Positions 25,407 through 34,234 are shown, numbered from the stretch's first letter. The stretch: DNA of 51,442 nt from Brachybacterium tyrofermentans (GCF_014897585.1 NZ_JABUXW010000029.1:1-51442), one strand, 5' to 3'. Translations and numbers: made by a program. Notes: a model not told the origin generated them from the sequence alone.

Positions 25407-26288
25407 TCAGCCGCCATCGCTGGGATCGGTGGGATCGGTGGGATCGGTGGATGGATCGTTTGTGGACGGGGTGGTTTCCGGATCGGTCGAGCTCGGGCTC
25501 TCGCTCGGCGACTCGGTCGGCTCAGCTGTCGTCGGATCAGTCGGATCAGTCGGATCAGTCGGCTCAGTCGGATCAGTCGGCTCAGTCGGCTCAGACGGAT
25601 CGGTCGGATCGGTCGACGGATCAGCAGTCGGATCAGTAGTCGGATCAGTAGTCGGATCGGTCGACGGCTCCGTGGTCGGGTCGGTCGGGCTGGGCGTCGA
25701 GCCGCCACCGTCGCTGCCGTCGTCTCCGTCGTCCTCGCCGCCTGCACCGTCGCCCGGGGGTGTGCTCTGGTCATCGGTCGGCGGAGCGGGCTCGACAGGG
25801 CTGGGGCCGACGGGACCGGGGTCCTCGGTCGACTCCGGGGTCGTGGGTTCGTCCTCGGCGGGGTTCTCCGACGACGGGTCCGGGTCTTCGGCATCCGGTG
25901 CCTCGGAGGTCGGCTCCTCCGTCTCCGGGGCAGGCGATTCCGACTCCGGAGTCGGCGAATCCGCGTCCGTGTCCGGCGAATCCGACTCGGGCGACGGCGA
26001 GTCCGGTTCGGGCGACGGGTCGGCGGTCGTCGTCCCGGGGCTCGCGGGCTCAGGCGTCTGCGTGGGGGCGTTGTCGGCTCCGCCGCCGTCGGACGGCGTG
26101 ACCTCCTGGACGACGGTCGGGTCGTCCTGCTGGTCCCCGGCGAGCGCGGCCAGCGGCCCGACACCGGCGATGCCGAAGCCTGTGAAGGCGCCGACGGCGG
26201 CGACGCTCGCAGCGGCCAGGACGATCGAGACCCGCGGCGTCGAGGCCGGCGAGTCCGTGCTGCGCACGCCCGTCACCCGTCGACGCAT
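25407..26288 (-). CDS. exported or membrane-anchored Pro/Thr/Asp-rich repeat protein
   Basis: A 293-residue low-complexity protein. A hydrophobic segment at about 19-48 (VSIVLAAASVAAVGAFTGFG) acts as signal or anchor, with no clear cleavage or lipobox. The rest is acidic and disordered: Pro, Ser, Glu and Asp blocks (about 60-190), then TDP/TEP tripeptide repeats (about 190-293) encoded by a 9-bp tandem repeat. No enzymatic domain is present. Such proteins may be surface stalks or wall-associated; no sorting signal is visible at the C-terminus. The ATG at 26288 has AGGGGGAA upstream. Length is likely to vary between strains because of the repeat. Confidence 0.65.
   Translation of the reverse strand: MRRRVTGVRSTDSPASTPRVSIVLAAASVAAVGAFTGFGIAGVGPLAALAGDQQDDPTVVQEVTPSDGGGADNAPTQTPEPASPGTTTADPSPEPDSPSPESDSPDTDADSPTPESESPAPETEEPTSEAPDAEDPDPSSENPAEDEPTTPESTEDPGPVGPSPVEPAPPTDDQSTPPGDGAGGEDDGDDGSDGGGSTPSPTDPTTEPSTDPTTDPTTDPTADPSTDPTDPSEPTEPTDPTEPTDPTDPTDPTTAEPTESPSESPSSTDPETTPSTNDPSTDPTDPTDPSDGG
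25531..25670. repeat. 9-bp tandem repeat encoding TDP/TEP units
   Basis: GTCGGATCA and its variant GTCGGCTCA alternate in direct arrays, interrupted by TAGTCGGATCA and GGTCGACGG variants. On the minus strand the unit encodes Thr-Asp-Pro or Thr-Glu-Pro in the exported protein. Confidence 0.85.
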
Positions 26289-26536
26289 GGTTCCCCCTGT
26301 GCTGTTCCATCGTGATGCTGTTCAGTCCTGCGGTGCTTCTCTCCGGCCACGACCGGGAGCCATCGATCGCGCTCCCCGGGTCACGACCAGATTCCAGGGT
26401 ATGCGGGCCCCGCACCGATCTGAAGACCGCCGGGCAGAAATCATCCATCGTCCTCGAAGAGTTTCCTGCGAATCTTCATCGCCGGGTCGTACGTCTCGGA
26501 TGTCGGGCCGACGACAGGCGGCCCCGTCGATCGAGG

Positions 26537-26560
26537 GGACCGGGACGGACAGGCCGGTCC
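26537..26560 (-). terminator. terminator of the hydrolase operon
   Basis: GGACCGG (26537-26543) and CCGGTCC (26554-26560) form a 7-bp stem around a 10-base loop, 12 bases past the hydrolase stop. No T-run follows. The rest of the 283-bp spacer (26289-26571) shows nothing clear. Confidence 0.5.
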
Positions 26561-26571
26561 GTAACAGCCGT

Positions 26572-27993
26572 TCAGTCGAGCTTCACGTGACGGGTGCGGC
26601 GGGACCGGGGGTCGACCTGGGCCTGCTCCCGCTTCGCCCGGGCGGACTCCACGCGGATCCGCCACGGCGAGTACCGTTCTGCGGCCAGCGCGATCTGGAG
26701 GCCGCGGGAGAGTGCCTGATCCGTCGGCGTCGCCGGGAGCGCCGCGAGCTCGTGCGCGTGCTCCGGCAGCAGATGCGCGGCCCCGCAGGCGCTCCAGCGG
26801 GCCGCGATCTGCGTGATCTGGCTGCGGGTGTCGAGCATCGAGTGGCCGGCCCCGGGGACCTCGAGCAGTCGAGCCCCGGGGATCCGTGCCGTGAGCTCCC
26901 GGGCGATCCGAGGTGGGGAGATGAGATCCAGCGACCCCGTGATCACCAGGGTCGGGGCGGTGATCGCCGGGGCGAGCTCGTGCAGATCGAGCACCTCACC
27001 GGTGAACGGCGGCACCGTCCGGGACTTCTCACCGGAGATCACCAGCGGATCCAGCGGACCGCCGTCCGCATGATGCCCGCCGCCGAGCTCGGTGTGGAGG
27101 ATGCGGGCGGTCAGGTCGTACTCCATGACGTACGGCGTGGACTGCAGCCAGTCACGGTTCAGCACCTGCCGCACGCTGTTCCAGGTGAGCTGACCGCGAC
27201 CCAGGGCGAGCAGGTCCACGAGGTCCCGCACGGCGGACGGCCCGCCGTGCTCATGGACGGCCAGCACCACCGGACCCGCGCGGTACCCGTCCACGACGCC
27301 CTCCCCCACGAGCCGACGCAGGGACGACGCGGTCGTCGAGGTGGCCGGCACGGTGCCGTCCCAGTACATCGCTCGCAGCGTCTCCTGCGCGATCTTCTCG
27401 TCGTCCGCACTGGTCAGCGGGGAATCCAGGACGAGGGAATGCACCCGCTCGGGGTGCAGGACGGCGAGTGCCTGGGCCAAGTAGGCGCCATAGCCCACGC
27501 CGTACAGCGCGACCTGCGGGGCCCGAGCATGGTCCAGCACCGCGAGCACGTCACCGAGCACCTCACGCAGCGACATGGCATGGGGCGGGAGGTCGTGACC
27601 CTCCGCGTCGAGGCGCGAGAGGCCCACGCCCCGGTGCTCCATCATGAGCACGTCGAGGCCGCGCCCGGCGAGGCTTCGACGCAGCACGTCGTAGGGCAGC
27701 ACCGAGGCCCGGTCGGGCCCGTCGGGGAGCAGCAGCACGGGCACCTCCGGCGTTGCCGCCACGGGCTGCTCGGCGCCGTCGACCGTCACCTCGTCGACCG
27801 GCGCTCCGGCCGACGCCGTCCGTCGCAGCGAAGTGCTGCGCGGGACGGTCCGCGCATAGCGCAGCGGAAACAGACGCTCGTCGCCGGCCGAGATCTCGCG
27901 GTAGACCGTCATCAGGTCGTTGCGGATCTGCAGCAGATCGTCCTGCGCGGGACGATCGAAGAGGTCGGTGGAGCGCACGCCGGGGAGCTTCAC
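26572..27993 (-). CDS. alpha/beta hydrolase (TAP-like), nucleophile Ser replaced by Gly
   Basis: A 473-residue alpha/beta-hydrolase-fold protein of the proline iminopeptidase/TAP type. The region after the second strand (MMEHRGVGLSRLDAEG), the segment LVLDSPLTSADDEK, the acid Asp in ITGSLDLISPP and the His in GAGHSM are all present. The nucleophile elbow reads LYGVGYGAYLA, where GxSxG is expected; residue 167 is Gly (GGC codon), so the catalytic serine is missing. Either it is a non-catalytic partner, or the base is a recent mutation or sequencing error (GGC versus AGC is one base). The GTG start at 27993 overlaps the stop of the prolyl oligopeptidase gene (GTGA), so the two are coupled. There is no signal peptide. 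Confidence 0.8.
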   Translation of the reverse strand: MKLPGVRSTDLFDRPAQDDLLQIRNDLMTVYREISAGDERLFPLRYARTVPRSTSLRRTASAGAPVDEVTVDGAEQPVAATPEVPVLLLPDGPDRASVLPYDVLRRSLAGRGLDVLMMEHRGVGLSRLDAEGHDLPPHAMSLREVLGDVLAVLDHARAPQVALYGVGYGAYLAQALAVLHPERVHSLVLDSPLTSADDEKIAQETLRAMYWDGTVPATSTTASSLRRLVGEGVVDGYRAGPVVLAVHEHGGPSAVRDLVDLLALGRGQLTWNSVRQVLNRDWLQSTPYVMEYDLTARILHTELGGGHHADGGPLDPLVISGEKSRTVPPFTGEVLDLHELAPAITAPTLVITGSLDLISPPRIARELTARIPGARLLEVPGAGHSMLDTRSQITQIAARWSACGAAHLLPEHAHELAALPATPTDQALSRGLQIALAAERYSPWRIRVESARAKREQAQVDPRSRRTRHVKLD

Positions 27994-30188
27994 GAGCCGA
28001 TCGTGTTCCACAGGAACGTGTACAGCAGGGCGTTCATCCGGGCCGCCTGCTCGTTGGTGGCCGCTCCCCCGTGCCCGCCCTCGGTGTTCTCCCATGAGCG
28101 CACATCCGCGCCGAGGGATTCCATCGCGGCCGTGAACTTGCGGGCGTGACCGGGATGGACCCGGTCGTCGCGGGTGGAGGTGAGCAGGAAGGTCGGCGGA
28201 TACGGCTGCTCGGTGTCCTCGCGCAGCAGGTGGTACGGGCTGAAGGTGCGGATGTACTCCCAGTCCTCGGTGTCCGGGTCGCCGTACTCGGCCATCCAGG
28301 AGTAACCGGCCAGCAGATGGTTGTAGCGCTTCATGTCCAGCAGCGGCACCTGGATGATGACCGCCCCGAACAGCTCGGGGTACTGGGTGACCATGTTCCC
28401 GGTGAGCAGGCCGCCGTTGGAGCCGCCGCGCACCGCCAGATGGTCCCGGTCGGTGACGCCGCGCTCCACGAGGTCCCGTCCCACCGAGGCGAAGTCCTCG
28501 TAGGCACGATGACGGTTCTCCTTGAGCGCCGCCTGATGCCAGCGCGGCCCGTACTCGCCGCCGCCGCGGATGTTCGCCAGCACGTAGGTACCGCCGCGCT
28601 CCAGCCAGGCCTTGCCGATCGCGCCGAGGTAGCTCGGAGTCAGGGAGATCTCGAAGCCGCCGTACCCGTACAGAAGGGTCGGCGAGGGCCGCTCCGACTC
28701 CACGGCGTCGGTGCTCGAGATCTCGAAGTACGGGATCCGGGTGCCGTCATCGCTGGTCGCGAAGTGCTGGCTGACCTCCAGGCCGGTGGTGTCGAAGCGG
28801 GCCGGGGTGGACTTGATGATCTCGAGCTCGCCGGGCTCGCCACCGCCGGCGACCTCCGAGAGATCACCCAGGTGCAGCGTGGTGGGCTCGATGAAGCCGG
28901 TCACGGTCACCCAGATCCGGTCGTCGACGTCCGAGTCGACCGCCGCCACCCCGATCGAGCCCTGCAGCTCGGGGTAGAGGTCCTGGCTCACCCAGGCGCC
29001 GTCCTCGTCGCGGGTGTGGACCTCCAGGCGGTGCACGACGTCCTCGAGGATCGAGAGCACCACCGCGGTCTTCGTGATGGTCATCCCCTCCAGCGACGTG
29101 CTCTCGGTGGGCTCGAACAGCACGTGCAGCTCGGGCTCGCCGCGCAGGAAGCCGTCGAAGTCACCGACGACGAGAGAGCCGGACAGGTAGGTCGTCCCGT
29201 CAATCTCCCAGTCGCTGCGCGGACTGAAGATGCCCAGGTCGCGGTGCGCGTTGGCCTCGAGATCGTGGGGGACGTCGAGGGTGGTGAGCGCCGGGGGCTC
29301 CTGTCCCCGATCCACGACGTGGACGCTGTTGTCGTAGAAGGCGTGCGCCTCGATCACCCAGTCCCGCTCCCAGCCGGGGGTGGAGTCGTGGGCGGCGAAC
29401 ACGGCCATGTCGTTCTCGGCGACCTCATGCACCAGAAGTGCCTCGTCCAGCGGGGTGCCGCGGGTCCACAGGCGCGCCTGGCGCGCGTAGCCCGAGCTGG
29501 TCATGGTGCCCTCGCCGAAATCGGTCGAGGCCCAGACCGTGTCGACGTCGATCCAGCTCAGGCTCCCCTTCGCCTCGGGGCGGAAGAACCCGCCCTCGGC
29601 CTCGGGCACGAAGGAGAGGGTCTCGAGGTCGAACTCGCGGGTGACGTCGGCGTCGGAGCCGCCGTGGGAGAGGTCGATCAGGGCGTGCCGATAGGGCTCC
29701 CCGTCCTCGAGGCCGACGGGGCGCAGCAGGCTCGCGCCGTGCCACACCCAGTCCTCGCCCTCGGCCTCGTTGAGCGCATCGACGTCCAGCAGGATCTCCC
29801 AGTCGGGGGCGTCCGTGCGGTAGGACTCCAGCGTGGTGCGGCGCCACAGCCCGCGCTCGTGCTCGCCGTCGGTCCAGAAGTTGTAGAGATGCTCGCCGCG
29901 CAGCACCACGCCCGGGATCCTGTCCGTCGCGTCGAGGATCTCGAGGATCTCGCGCTGCAGGGTCTGCGCGAGCGGTGCCTCGTCGGCGTCGGATCCGCGG
30001 GGATCGCGCACCGCGTCGAGCTCGGACTCCGCGGCGGCGTTGTGCTCGCGCACCCAGGCCAGGGCCTTCTCCCCGGTCACGTCCTCGAGCCACTCGTGGG
30101 GATCGGAGGAGCCGTCGGGGGCGGGGAGCTGCGCGGCAGAGGTGCCCTGCGGGGCGGCGGATGGGCTCGGCGAGGCGGCGTCGGTCAT
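27990..30188 (-). CDS. prolyl oligopeptidase family protein (S9A)
   Basis: A 732-residue cytoplasmic serine peptidase of the prolyl oligopeptidase/oligopeptidase B group. An N-terminal propeller (about 90-430) precedes the alpha/beta-hydrolase domain. The catalytic triad is visible as Ser590 in GGSNGG, Asp674 or 675 in STRDDRVHP and His706 in GGHGGA. Other family marks are YGYGGFEISLTPSY and YVLANIRGGGEYGPRWH. It cleaves short peptides after proline or basic residues; which of these is not decided here. The ATG at 30188 has AAGGAG 6 bases upstream and overlaps the TGA of the preceding gene (ATGA). The next gene overlaps it in turn, giving a tight three-gene operon. Confidence 0.92.
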   Translation of the reverse strand: MTDAASPSPSAAPQGTSAAQLPAPDGSSDPHEWLEDVTGEKALAWVREHNAAAESELDAVRDPRGSDADEAPLAQTLQREILEILDATDRIPGVVLRGEHLYNFWTDGEHERGLWRRTTLESYRTDAPDWEILLDVDALNEAEGEDWVWHGASLLRPVGLEDGEPYRHALIDLSHGGSDADVTREFDLETLSFVPEAEGGFFRPEAKGSLSWIDVDTVWASTDFGEGTMTSSGYARQARLWTRGTPLDEALLVHEVAENDMAVFAAHDSTPGWERDWVIEAHAFYDNSVHVVDRGQEPPALTTLDVPHDLEANAHRDLGIFSPRSDWEIDGTTYLSGSLVVGDFDGFLRGEPELHVLFEPTESTSLEGMTITKTAVVLSILEDVVHRLEVHTRDEDGAWVSQDLYPELQGSIGVAAVDSDVDDRIWVTVTGFIEPTTLHLGDLSEVAGGGEPGELEIIKSTPARFDTTGLEVSQHFATSDDGTRIPYFEISSTDAVESERPSPTLLYGYGGFEISLTPSYLGAIGKAWLERGGTYVLANIRGGGEYGPRWHQAALKENRHRAYEDFASVGRDLVERGVTDRDHLAVRGGSNGGLLTGNMVTQYPELFGAVIIQVPLLDMKRYNHLLAGYSWMAEYGDPDTEDWEYIRTFSPYHLLREDTEQPYPPTFLLTSTRDDRVHPGHARKFTAAMESLGADVRSWENTEGGHGGAATNEQAARMNALLYTFLWNTIGS

Positions 30189-30790
30189 CGGGTCTCCTTC
30201 AGGAGGTCGTCGGGGGAGGTCGTGAAGTCTGCGAGGGTCCGGCTCCAGGCGGCTTTCCAGGCGTCGCGGCCGGTTGCCGTCTCCAGGCCCTTGTGCTCGA
30301 TGCCGAGCGTGCTGCGGGGCTCGGTCGAGGTGCGTCCGGCCGGGCTGCTCTTCGCCGTGATGTTCACGGAGATGCGGCTCCCGTCGGCCACCGCGGCGCG
30401 CCAATAGCGCCAGGTCGCAGTGTCGCTGAGGCGGGGCTCCTCGAGTCCCAGCTGCTCTCGTCGCGCGGGCGTCATGAATGTCGCCCAGCGGTCGCGCACG
30501 GCGTCGATGTCCCCCGGGACGGTCCGGGAGGCGGAGGCGGAGAAATCGCCGTCGCAGCTCTGTCCCACCACCCGTCGGCCGATGACCTGCTCATAGGCGA
30601 CCGTGACGCCCTGCGCCCACCATTCGGTGATGTCCCAGCGCTCGGGCAGCAGGCGGGCGATGGCGGCGTGGTCGAGATCGGGACCACCGGCCTCGGTGAT
30701 CCGCTGCACCCAGGTCTCCAGCGCGGTGCCGGTCCCGGACTCTATCGAGGCAGCTCGGGGGTGCTCCCGCGGCGACGTCTCGGTGTTCAT
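30185..30790 (-). CDS. hypothetical protein with DUF4287-like N-terminal region
   Basis: A 201-residue soluble protein. The stretch from about 22 to 90 (LETWVQRITEAGG, ARLLPERWDITEWWAQGVTV, AYEQVIGRRVVGQ) resembles DUF4287-type proteins, which often precede an SRPBCC-like domain. The second half has a strand-rich core (RISVNITAKSS) ending in a helix (DAWKAAWSRTLADF), consistent with a ligand-binding SRPBCC-like fold. Function is unknown. It is the first gene of the operon with prolyl oligopeptidase and the nucleophile-less hydrolase. ATG at 30790 has TAGGGT 6 bases upstream, so the operon message is probably leaderless. Confidence 0.7.
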   Translation of the reverse strand: MNTETSPREHPRAASIESGTGTALETWVQRITEAGGPDLDHAAIARLLPERWDITEWWAQGVTVAYEQVIGRRVVGQSCDGDFSASASRTVPGDIDAVRDRWATFMTPARREQLGLEEPRLSDTATWRYWRAAVADGSRISVNITAKSSPAGRTSTEPRSTLGIEHKGLETATGRDAWKAAWSRTLADFTTSPDDLLKETR

Positions 30791-30796
30791 GGGGCC

Positions 30797-30802
30797 ACCC
30801 TA
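30797..30802 (-). promoter_or_regulatory. -10 box of leaderless peptidase operon
   Basis: TAGGGT on the minus strand, 6 bases before the ATG at 30790. Confidence 0.5.
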
Positions 30803-30866
30803 CGGGGCGTCCGGTGCCGCACATCACAGCATCCTGGGGCAGGGGTCGGCATGGAACACTGGCGCC

Positions 30867-32093
30867 ATGCGACGACGTCATCTCCTGGCCCTGGCCCCGA
30901 CGGCCGCCCTCGCCGCCTGCACCACTCCCGGGGAGGATCCGGCGACGGACGGGAACGGCGATTCCGGCGGCTCCTCGGACGGCGGCACCGGCTCGGCGGA
31001 CGGCTCGGACGGCGGGGGCCCGACCGACGACCCCACGACCGAGCCGACCGAGGATCCACCGACGGCCGCCGAGCTGCTGCTCGAGGAGCTCGAGCCGCGG
31101 GAGCTGGCCGGGCAGCTGGTGCTGGTCGGCATCCCGGCGGGCACCGAGATCCCTCGCGAGGTGCTCGCGGAGCATCACGCCGGCGGGATCTTCCTGCTGC
31201 AGGTGTGGGAGAGCGCCGACGCGGTGGACGCCGCGGTGGACGCCGCCCAGGAGGGCTCCCGCCCCGACCTGCCCCCGCTGATCGCCGTGGACCAGGAGGG
31301 CGGGCAGGTGAGGATGCTGCGCGGGGATGCCGCCCGGAATACCCCGTCGGCCGAATCCCTCGGGAAGGACGGCACGGACGCCGTCGCCGAGGCGTACACG
31401 AGCATCGGCGAGGACCTCGCCGCTCTCGGCATCCACGTGGCCTTCTCCCCCGTCGCCGACGTCGTGGATCCCGCGCTGGGCGACGGCAACGGGCCCGTCG
31501 GCACGCTGGACCGCGGCTTCGGCACGGAGCCCGAGCAGGTGGGCGAGTGCGTCGCAGCCGCCGTCGAGGCGCTGGATGCCCAGGGGGTGGCGGCGACCCT
31601 CAAGCACTTCCCGGGCCTGGGCAGGGTCCGCGAGAACACCGACTTCTCGGCCGAGGGCATCGAGGACACCGTCACCGGGCCCGACGATCCGTTCCTGGGC
31701 TCCTTCTCCGCCGGGATCGACGCCGGCGCACAGCTGGTGATGATGTCCTCGGCGATCTACCCGCAGCTCGAGGAGGGCGTGCCCGCCATGTTCTCGCGGG
31801 CCGCGATCCAGGACCTGCTGCGCGACCAGCTCGGCTTCACCGGGCTCGTGATCACGGACGACATCGGGGCCGCTCAGGCCGTCGCCGACGTTCCCGTCGC
31901 CGAGCGTGCCACCCGTCCGCTCGCCGCCGGCGGAGACGTGGTGATCACGGCCGACGCCTCGCTCACCGGTCAGCTGGTCGACGCGCTCGAGGCGTGGGCC
32001 GCGGAGGATCCCGCGAACCTGGCGCGCGTCAAGGAGTCCGTGCTGCGCGTGCTCGCTCTCAAGGAGCAGCTCGGGCTGCTCACGGCTGAGTGA
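30867..32093 (+). CDS. GH3 lipoprotein, probable beta-N-acetylhexosaminidase
   Basis: A 408-residue exported glycoside hydrolase of family 3. The signal peptide RRRHLLALAPTAALAACTTP has a lipobox LAAC with Cys18, so it should be lipid-anchored. A Gly/Ser/Asp/Thr-rich linker (about 20-65) leads to the GH3 N-terminal barrel. Family motifs include LIAVDQEGGQVRML, HVAFSPVADV, the substrate-binding KHFPGLGRVRENTD and the nucleophile region VITDDIGAA. A NagZ-like role in muropeptide or N-acetylglucosaminide cleavage is the usual one for this single-domain group. The ATG at 30867 has AACACT 6 bases upstream, a weak leaderless promoter. The stop codon lies within an 18-bp tandem repeat shared with the convergent thiD end. 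Confidence 0.88.
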   Translation: MRRRHLLALAPTAALAACTTPGEDPATDGNGDSGGSSDGGTGSADGSDGGGPTDDPTTEPTEDPPTAAELLLEELEPRELAGQLVLVGIPAGTEIPREVLAEHHAGGIFLLQVWESADAVDAAVDAAQEGSRPDLPPLIAVDQEGGQVRMLRGDAARNTPSAESLGKDGTDAVAEAYTSIGEDLAALGIHVAFSPVADVVDPALGDGNGPVGTLDRGFGTEPEQVGECVAAAVEALDAQGVAATLKHFPGLGRVRENTDFSAEGIEDTVTGPDDPFLGSFSAGIDAGAQLVMMSSAIYPQLEEGVPAMFSRAAIQDLLRDQLGFTGLVITDDIGAAQAVADVPVAERATRPLAAGGDVVITADASLTGQLVDALEAWAAEDPANLARVKESVLRVLALKEQLGLLTAE

Positions 32094-32144
32094 TCAGGCC
32101 GGGCTCAGCGATCAGGCCCTGTCGAGCGATCAGGCCTTGTCGAG
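32091..32144. repeat. 18-bp tandem repeat spanning two convergent stop codons
   Basis: Three copies: 32091-32108, 32109-32126 and 32127-32144. The two right-hand copies differ at one base; the left copy is more diverged. The left copy begins with the TGA of the GH3 gene. The right copy contains the thiD stop (32130-32132) and its last four sense codons. Each copy repeats the TGA in the thiD frame. Confidence 0.9.
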
Positions 32145-33008
32145 CGTGATCAGGTGGTTCAAGGGGCTGTAGCCGGTCCCGCTGTGACGGGAGACCTTCC
32201 AGCCCTGCGCGTTCTCGATGGCGCTCGCGAGGAACTCCCGGGCCGAGGCCACGATGGTCACGAGGTCGTCCTGGCTGCCGGCATCGCCGATCTCGCCGAG
32301 CTCCCCGGCGCGGCTGAACTCCTCGATCCGGGCGAGCTGCGCCGTGATCGCGGCCGAGAGGGTCGACCCGGCGCCGCGCACGAACCGTCCGGCCACGCGC
32401 TCCGCCCGCAGCAGATCGGTGCCGCCGGGGTGCACGAGGACGTCGACCGCGTCGTCGTGCTCCAGCCGTCCGCCGGTGATGAGCACGGCCCGCGGTCCGA
32501 GCGCCTGGAGGGCCAGCGCCTGCTCCCGCATCTCGTCGATCGAGGTGGCCAGCGGCCGGCCCAGCAGCTGAGCCGCCTCCGCCATGTTCGGGGTGAGCAC
32601 ATCGACCAGCGGCAGCAGGGAGTCGCGCAGCGCCGTCGCGCCCTCCGCGGAGATCAGCGCCGAACCGTCGCTGCCCACCATCACCGGATCCAGCACGAGA
32701 CGTCCCAGCGACCCGGAGTGCTCGCGCACCGCCTCCGCGACGGCCTCGACCACGGCCGCACTGCCCAGGGCACCGATCTTGGTGGCGTCGAGCAGGAGGT
32801 CCGTGGCGACGGCATCGATCTGGCTGCGCACCACATCTCCGGGCAGATAGTGAATGCCGCGGAGCCCCTGCGAGTTCACCGTCGAGACCATGGTGACGGC
32901 GCTCGCCCCATAGGCACCGAGCGCCGTGAAGGTCTTCAGATCCGCCTGGAGGCCGGAGGCCCCGTCGGAATCGGAGCTGGCGATCGTCAGGACGAGGGGT
33001 GGGCGCAT
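32130..33008 (-). CDS. thiD: hydroxymethylpyrimidine/phosphomethylpyrimidine kinase (ThiD type)
   Basis: A 292-residue ribokinase-fold kinase of the ThiD/PdxK group (phosphomethylpyrimidine kinase family). The N-terminal LTIASSDSDGASGLQADLKTF then TALGAYGASAVTMVSTVNSQ, the central LDPVMVGSDG and the C-terminal anion-hole region FVRGAGSTLSAAI match the family. Two substitutions stand out: IASSDSDG where IAGSDSGG is usual, and GAGST where GTGCT or GTGD is usual. It may therefore be a pyridoxine kinase-like variant, and thiamine versus vitamin B6 salvage cannot be settled here. The ATG at 33008 has GGAG 5-6 bases upstream. No TPP riboswitch signature was seen in the 296-bp region upstream, which otherwise shows nothing clear except a possible minus-strand -10 near 33070. 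Confidence 0.82.
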   Translation of the reverse strand: MRPPLVLTIASSDSDGASGLQADLKTFTALGAYGASAVTMVSTVNSQGLRGIHYLPGDVVRSQIDAVATDLLLDATKIGALGSAAVVEAVAEAVREHSGSLGRLVLDPVMVGSDGSALISAEGATALRDSLLPLVDVLTPNMAEAAQLLGRPLATSIDEMREQALALQALGPRAVLITGGRLEHDDAVDVLVHPGGTDLLRAERVAGRFVRGAGSTLSAAITAQLARIEEFSRAGELGEIGDAGSQDDLVTIVASAREFLASAIENAQGWKVSRHSGTGYSPLNHLITLDKA

Positions 33009-33304
33009 GCGGACTCCATCTATCGGTGCCGGGACCGGAGCGAGGTCTCCGTCGGCCTGTGCCCGGAGAGTATCAATCGCACCTGCTCGTCGTGACCTGG
33101 ACCTGCTGGTGGCCCCGCTCCTCGTGCTGCTGCCCGGCCCGCCGATCGCGGCACCGTCGATCCCGCTGGTCGAGGCAGGTCCGTCCCGCGGGTCGTCCCG
33201 GTTCAGGAACGCCGGGCGTCGCATGCGAGAATCACCCGGGGACACGGGGTCCTCTTCAGGGATCCCTCGACGGGGCAGGGGCCCTCCGCGCCGGGGAGGT
33301 GGCG

Positions 33305-34234
33305 ATGACTCAGGATCCGCACAGCGACGATCAGCGGTCGCCTGATTCCGGCCTGCCCGACTTCAGCGATCACGATCCGCATGAGCTGTCCGGGACGGGG
33401 CCTGCCGAGAACGGCGTGACCCTGGGCGAGCCCGGAGAGCGGGCCCGCCACCGGACCCTGGCAACCGTGCTGGCCGTCGTCGGCTCCGGGGTCGTGCTGC
33501 TCGCCGTCATCGCCCTCGTGCTCTCGCAGACGGTGTTCCGCTCCGTGCTCGACGAGGGCGATCCCACCGCGTTCAAGACCGGTGACCGGACCGCCGGCGG
33601 CCAGTCGGAGTACGTGCCCGATCCCGAGGACCCCGACCTCGCTCCCCCTCCGCCGATCTTCACCGAGAAGCCGACCACGGACTGCACCTTCCCGAGCGAC
33701 CCCGGCTCGCCCCCGTCCTCGGACCCCGGCACGATCCGCGGCGGCGATCTCCAGTACACGATCCCCGACACCTGGGACTACCCGTGGGGCTCCGGTGACC
33801 TCCCCTATATGTCCGAGGTCAACGCCCAGGGACGACAGGTCGAGAACTCCTGGTTCAGCGTCGTGAACCTCGGTCGGGTGGTCTGGTCGGACGAGGAGGG
33901 CGGCTATCCCGGGCTCGAGAAGGCCGCGGTCGCGATCTTCCAGTGCTACGCGACCACCTCCGGGGTCGTCGCCTATTTCGGCGACCACCCGAAGGTCACC
34001 GACTACCGCTCCGAGGTCATGACAGTCGACGGCCATCAGGCGTGGATCGTGCAGGCCACCTACCACTTCGAGGACCCCGAGATCCTCGCGACCACGGACT
34101 CCTCGGTGGTGACGGCGATCGTGGTCGAAGGACCCGACGGGCCCAGCGCCCTGGCCAGCGACGTCGCGGCCGACCAGCCTGAGCACGTCCAGGAGCTCGC
34201 CGACATCATCGCCAGCCTCGAGGTCGTCGAATGA
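33305..34234 (+). CDS. membrane-anchored hypothetical protein (paralogue 1)
   Basis: A 309-residue protein. An acidic cytoplasmic N-terminus (about 1-53) is followed by one membrane segment (TVLAVVGSGVVLLAVIALVL, about 57-77). A Pro/Asp-rich linker then leads to an extracytoplasmic domain (about 120-309). That domain has two cysteines (DCTFPS and FQCYAT) that could form a disulfide. It resembles the product of the next gene in layout, in the GGDLQYTIP versus GGGLQFIPP strand and in the C-terminal SALASDVAA/SALALETAV region. No known function is recognised. The ATG at 33305 has GGGGAGG 6 bases upstream. The stop overlaps the next ATG (ATGA), so the paralogues are coupled. Confidence 0.75.
   Translation: MTQDPHSDDQRSPDSGLPDFSDHDPHELSGTGPAENGVTLGEPGERARHRTLATVLAVVGSGVVLLAVIALVLSQTVFRSVLDEGDPTAFKTGDRTAGGQSEYVPDPEDPDLAPPPPIFTEKPTTDCTFPSDPGSPPSSDPGTIRGGDLQYTIPDTWDYPWGSGDLPYMSEVNAQGRQVENSWFSVVNLGRVVWSDEEGGYPGLEKAAVAIFQCYATTSGVVAYFGDHPKVTDYRSEVMTVDGHQAWIVQATYHFEDPEILATTDSSVVTAIVVEGPDGPSALASDVAADQPEHVQELADIIASLEVVE

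Noticed and set aside
33009..33304. TPP riboswitch upstream of thiD
   Set aside because: The conserved CTGAGA element and the matching partner helix were not found on the relevant strand.
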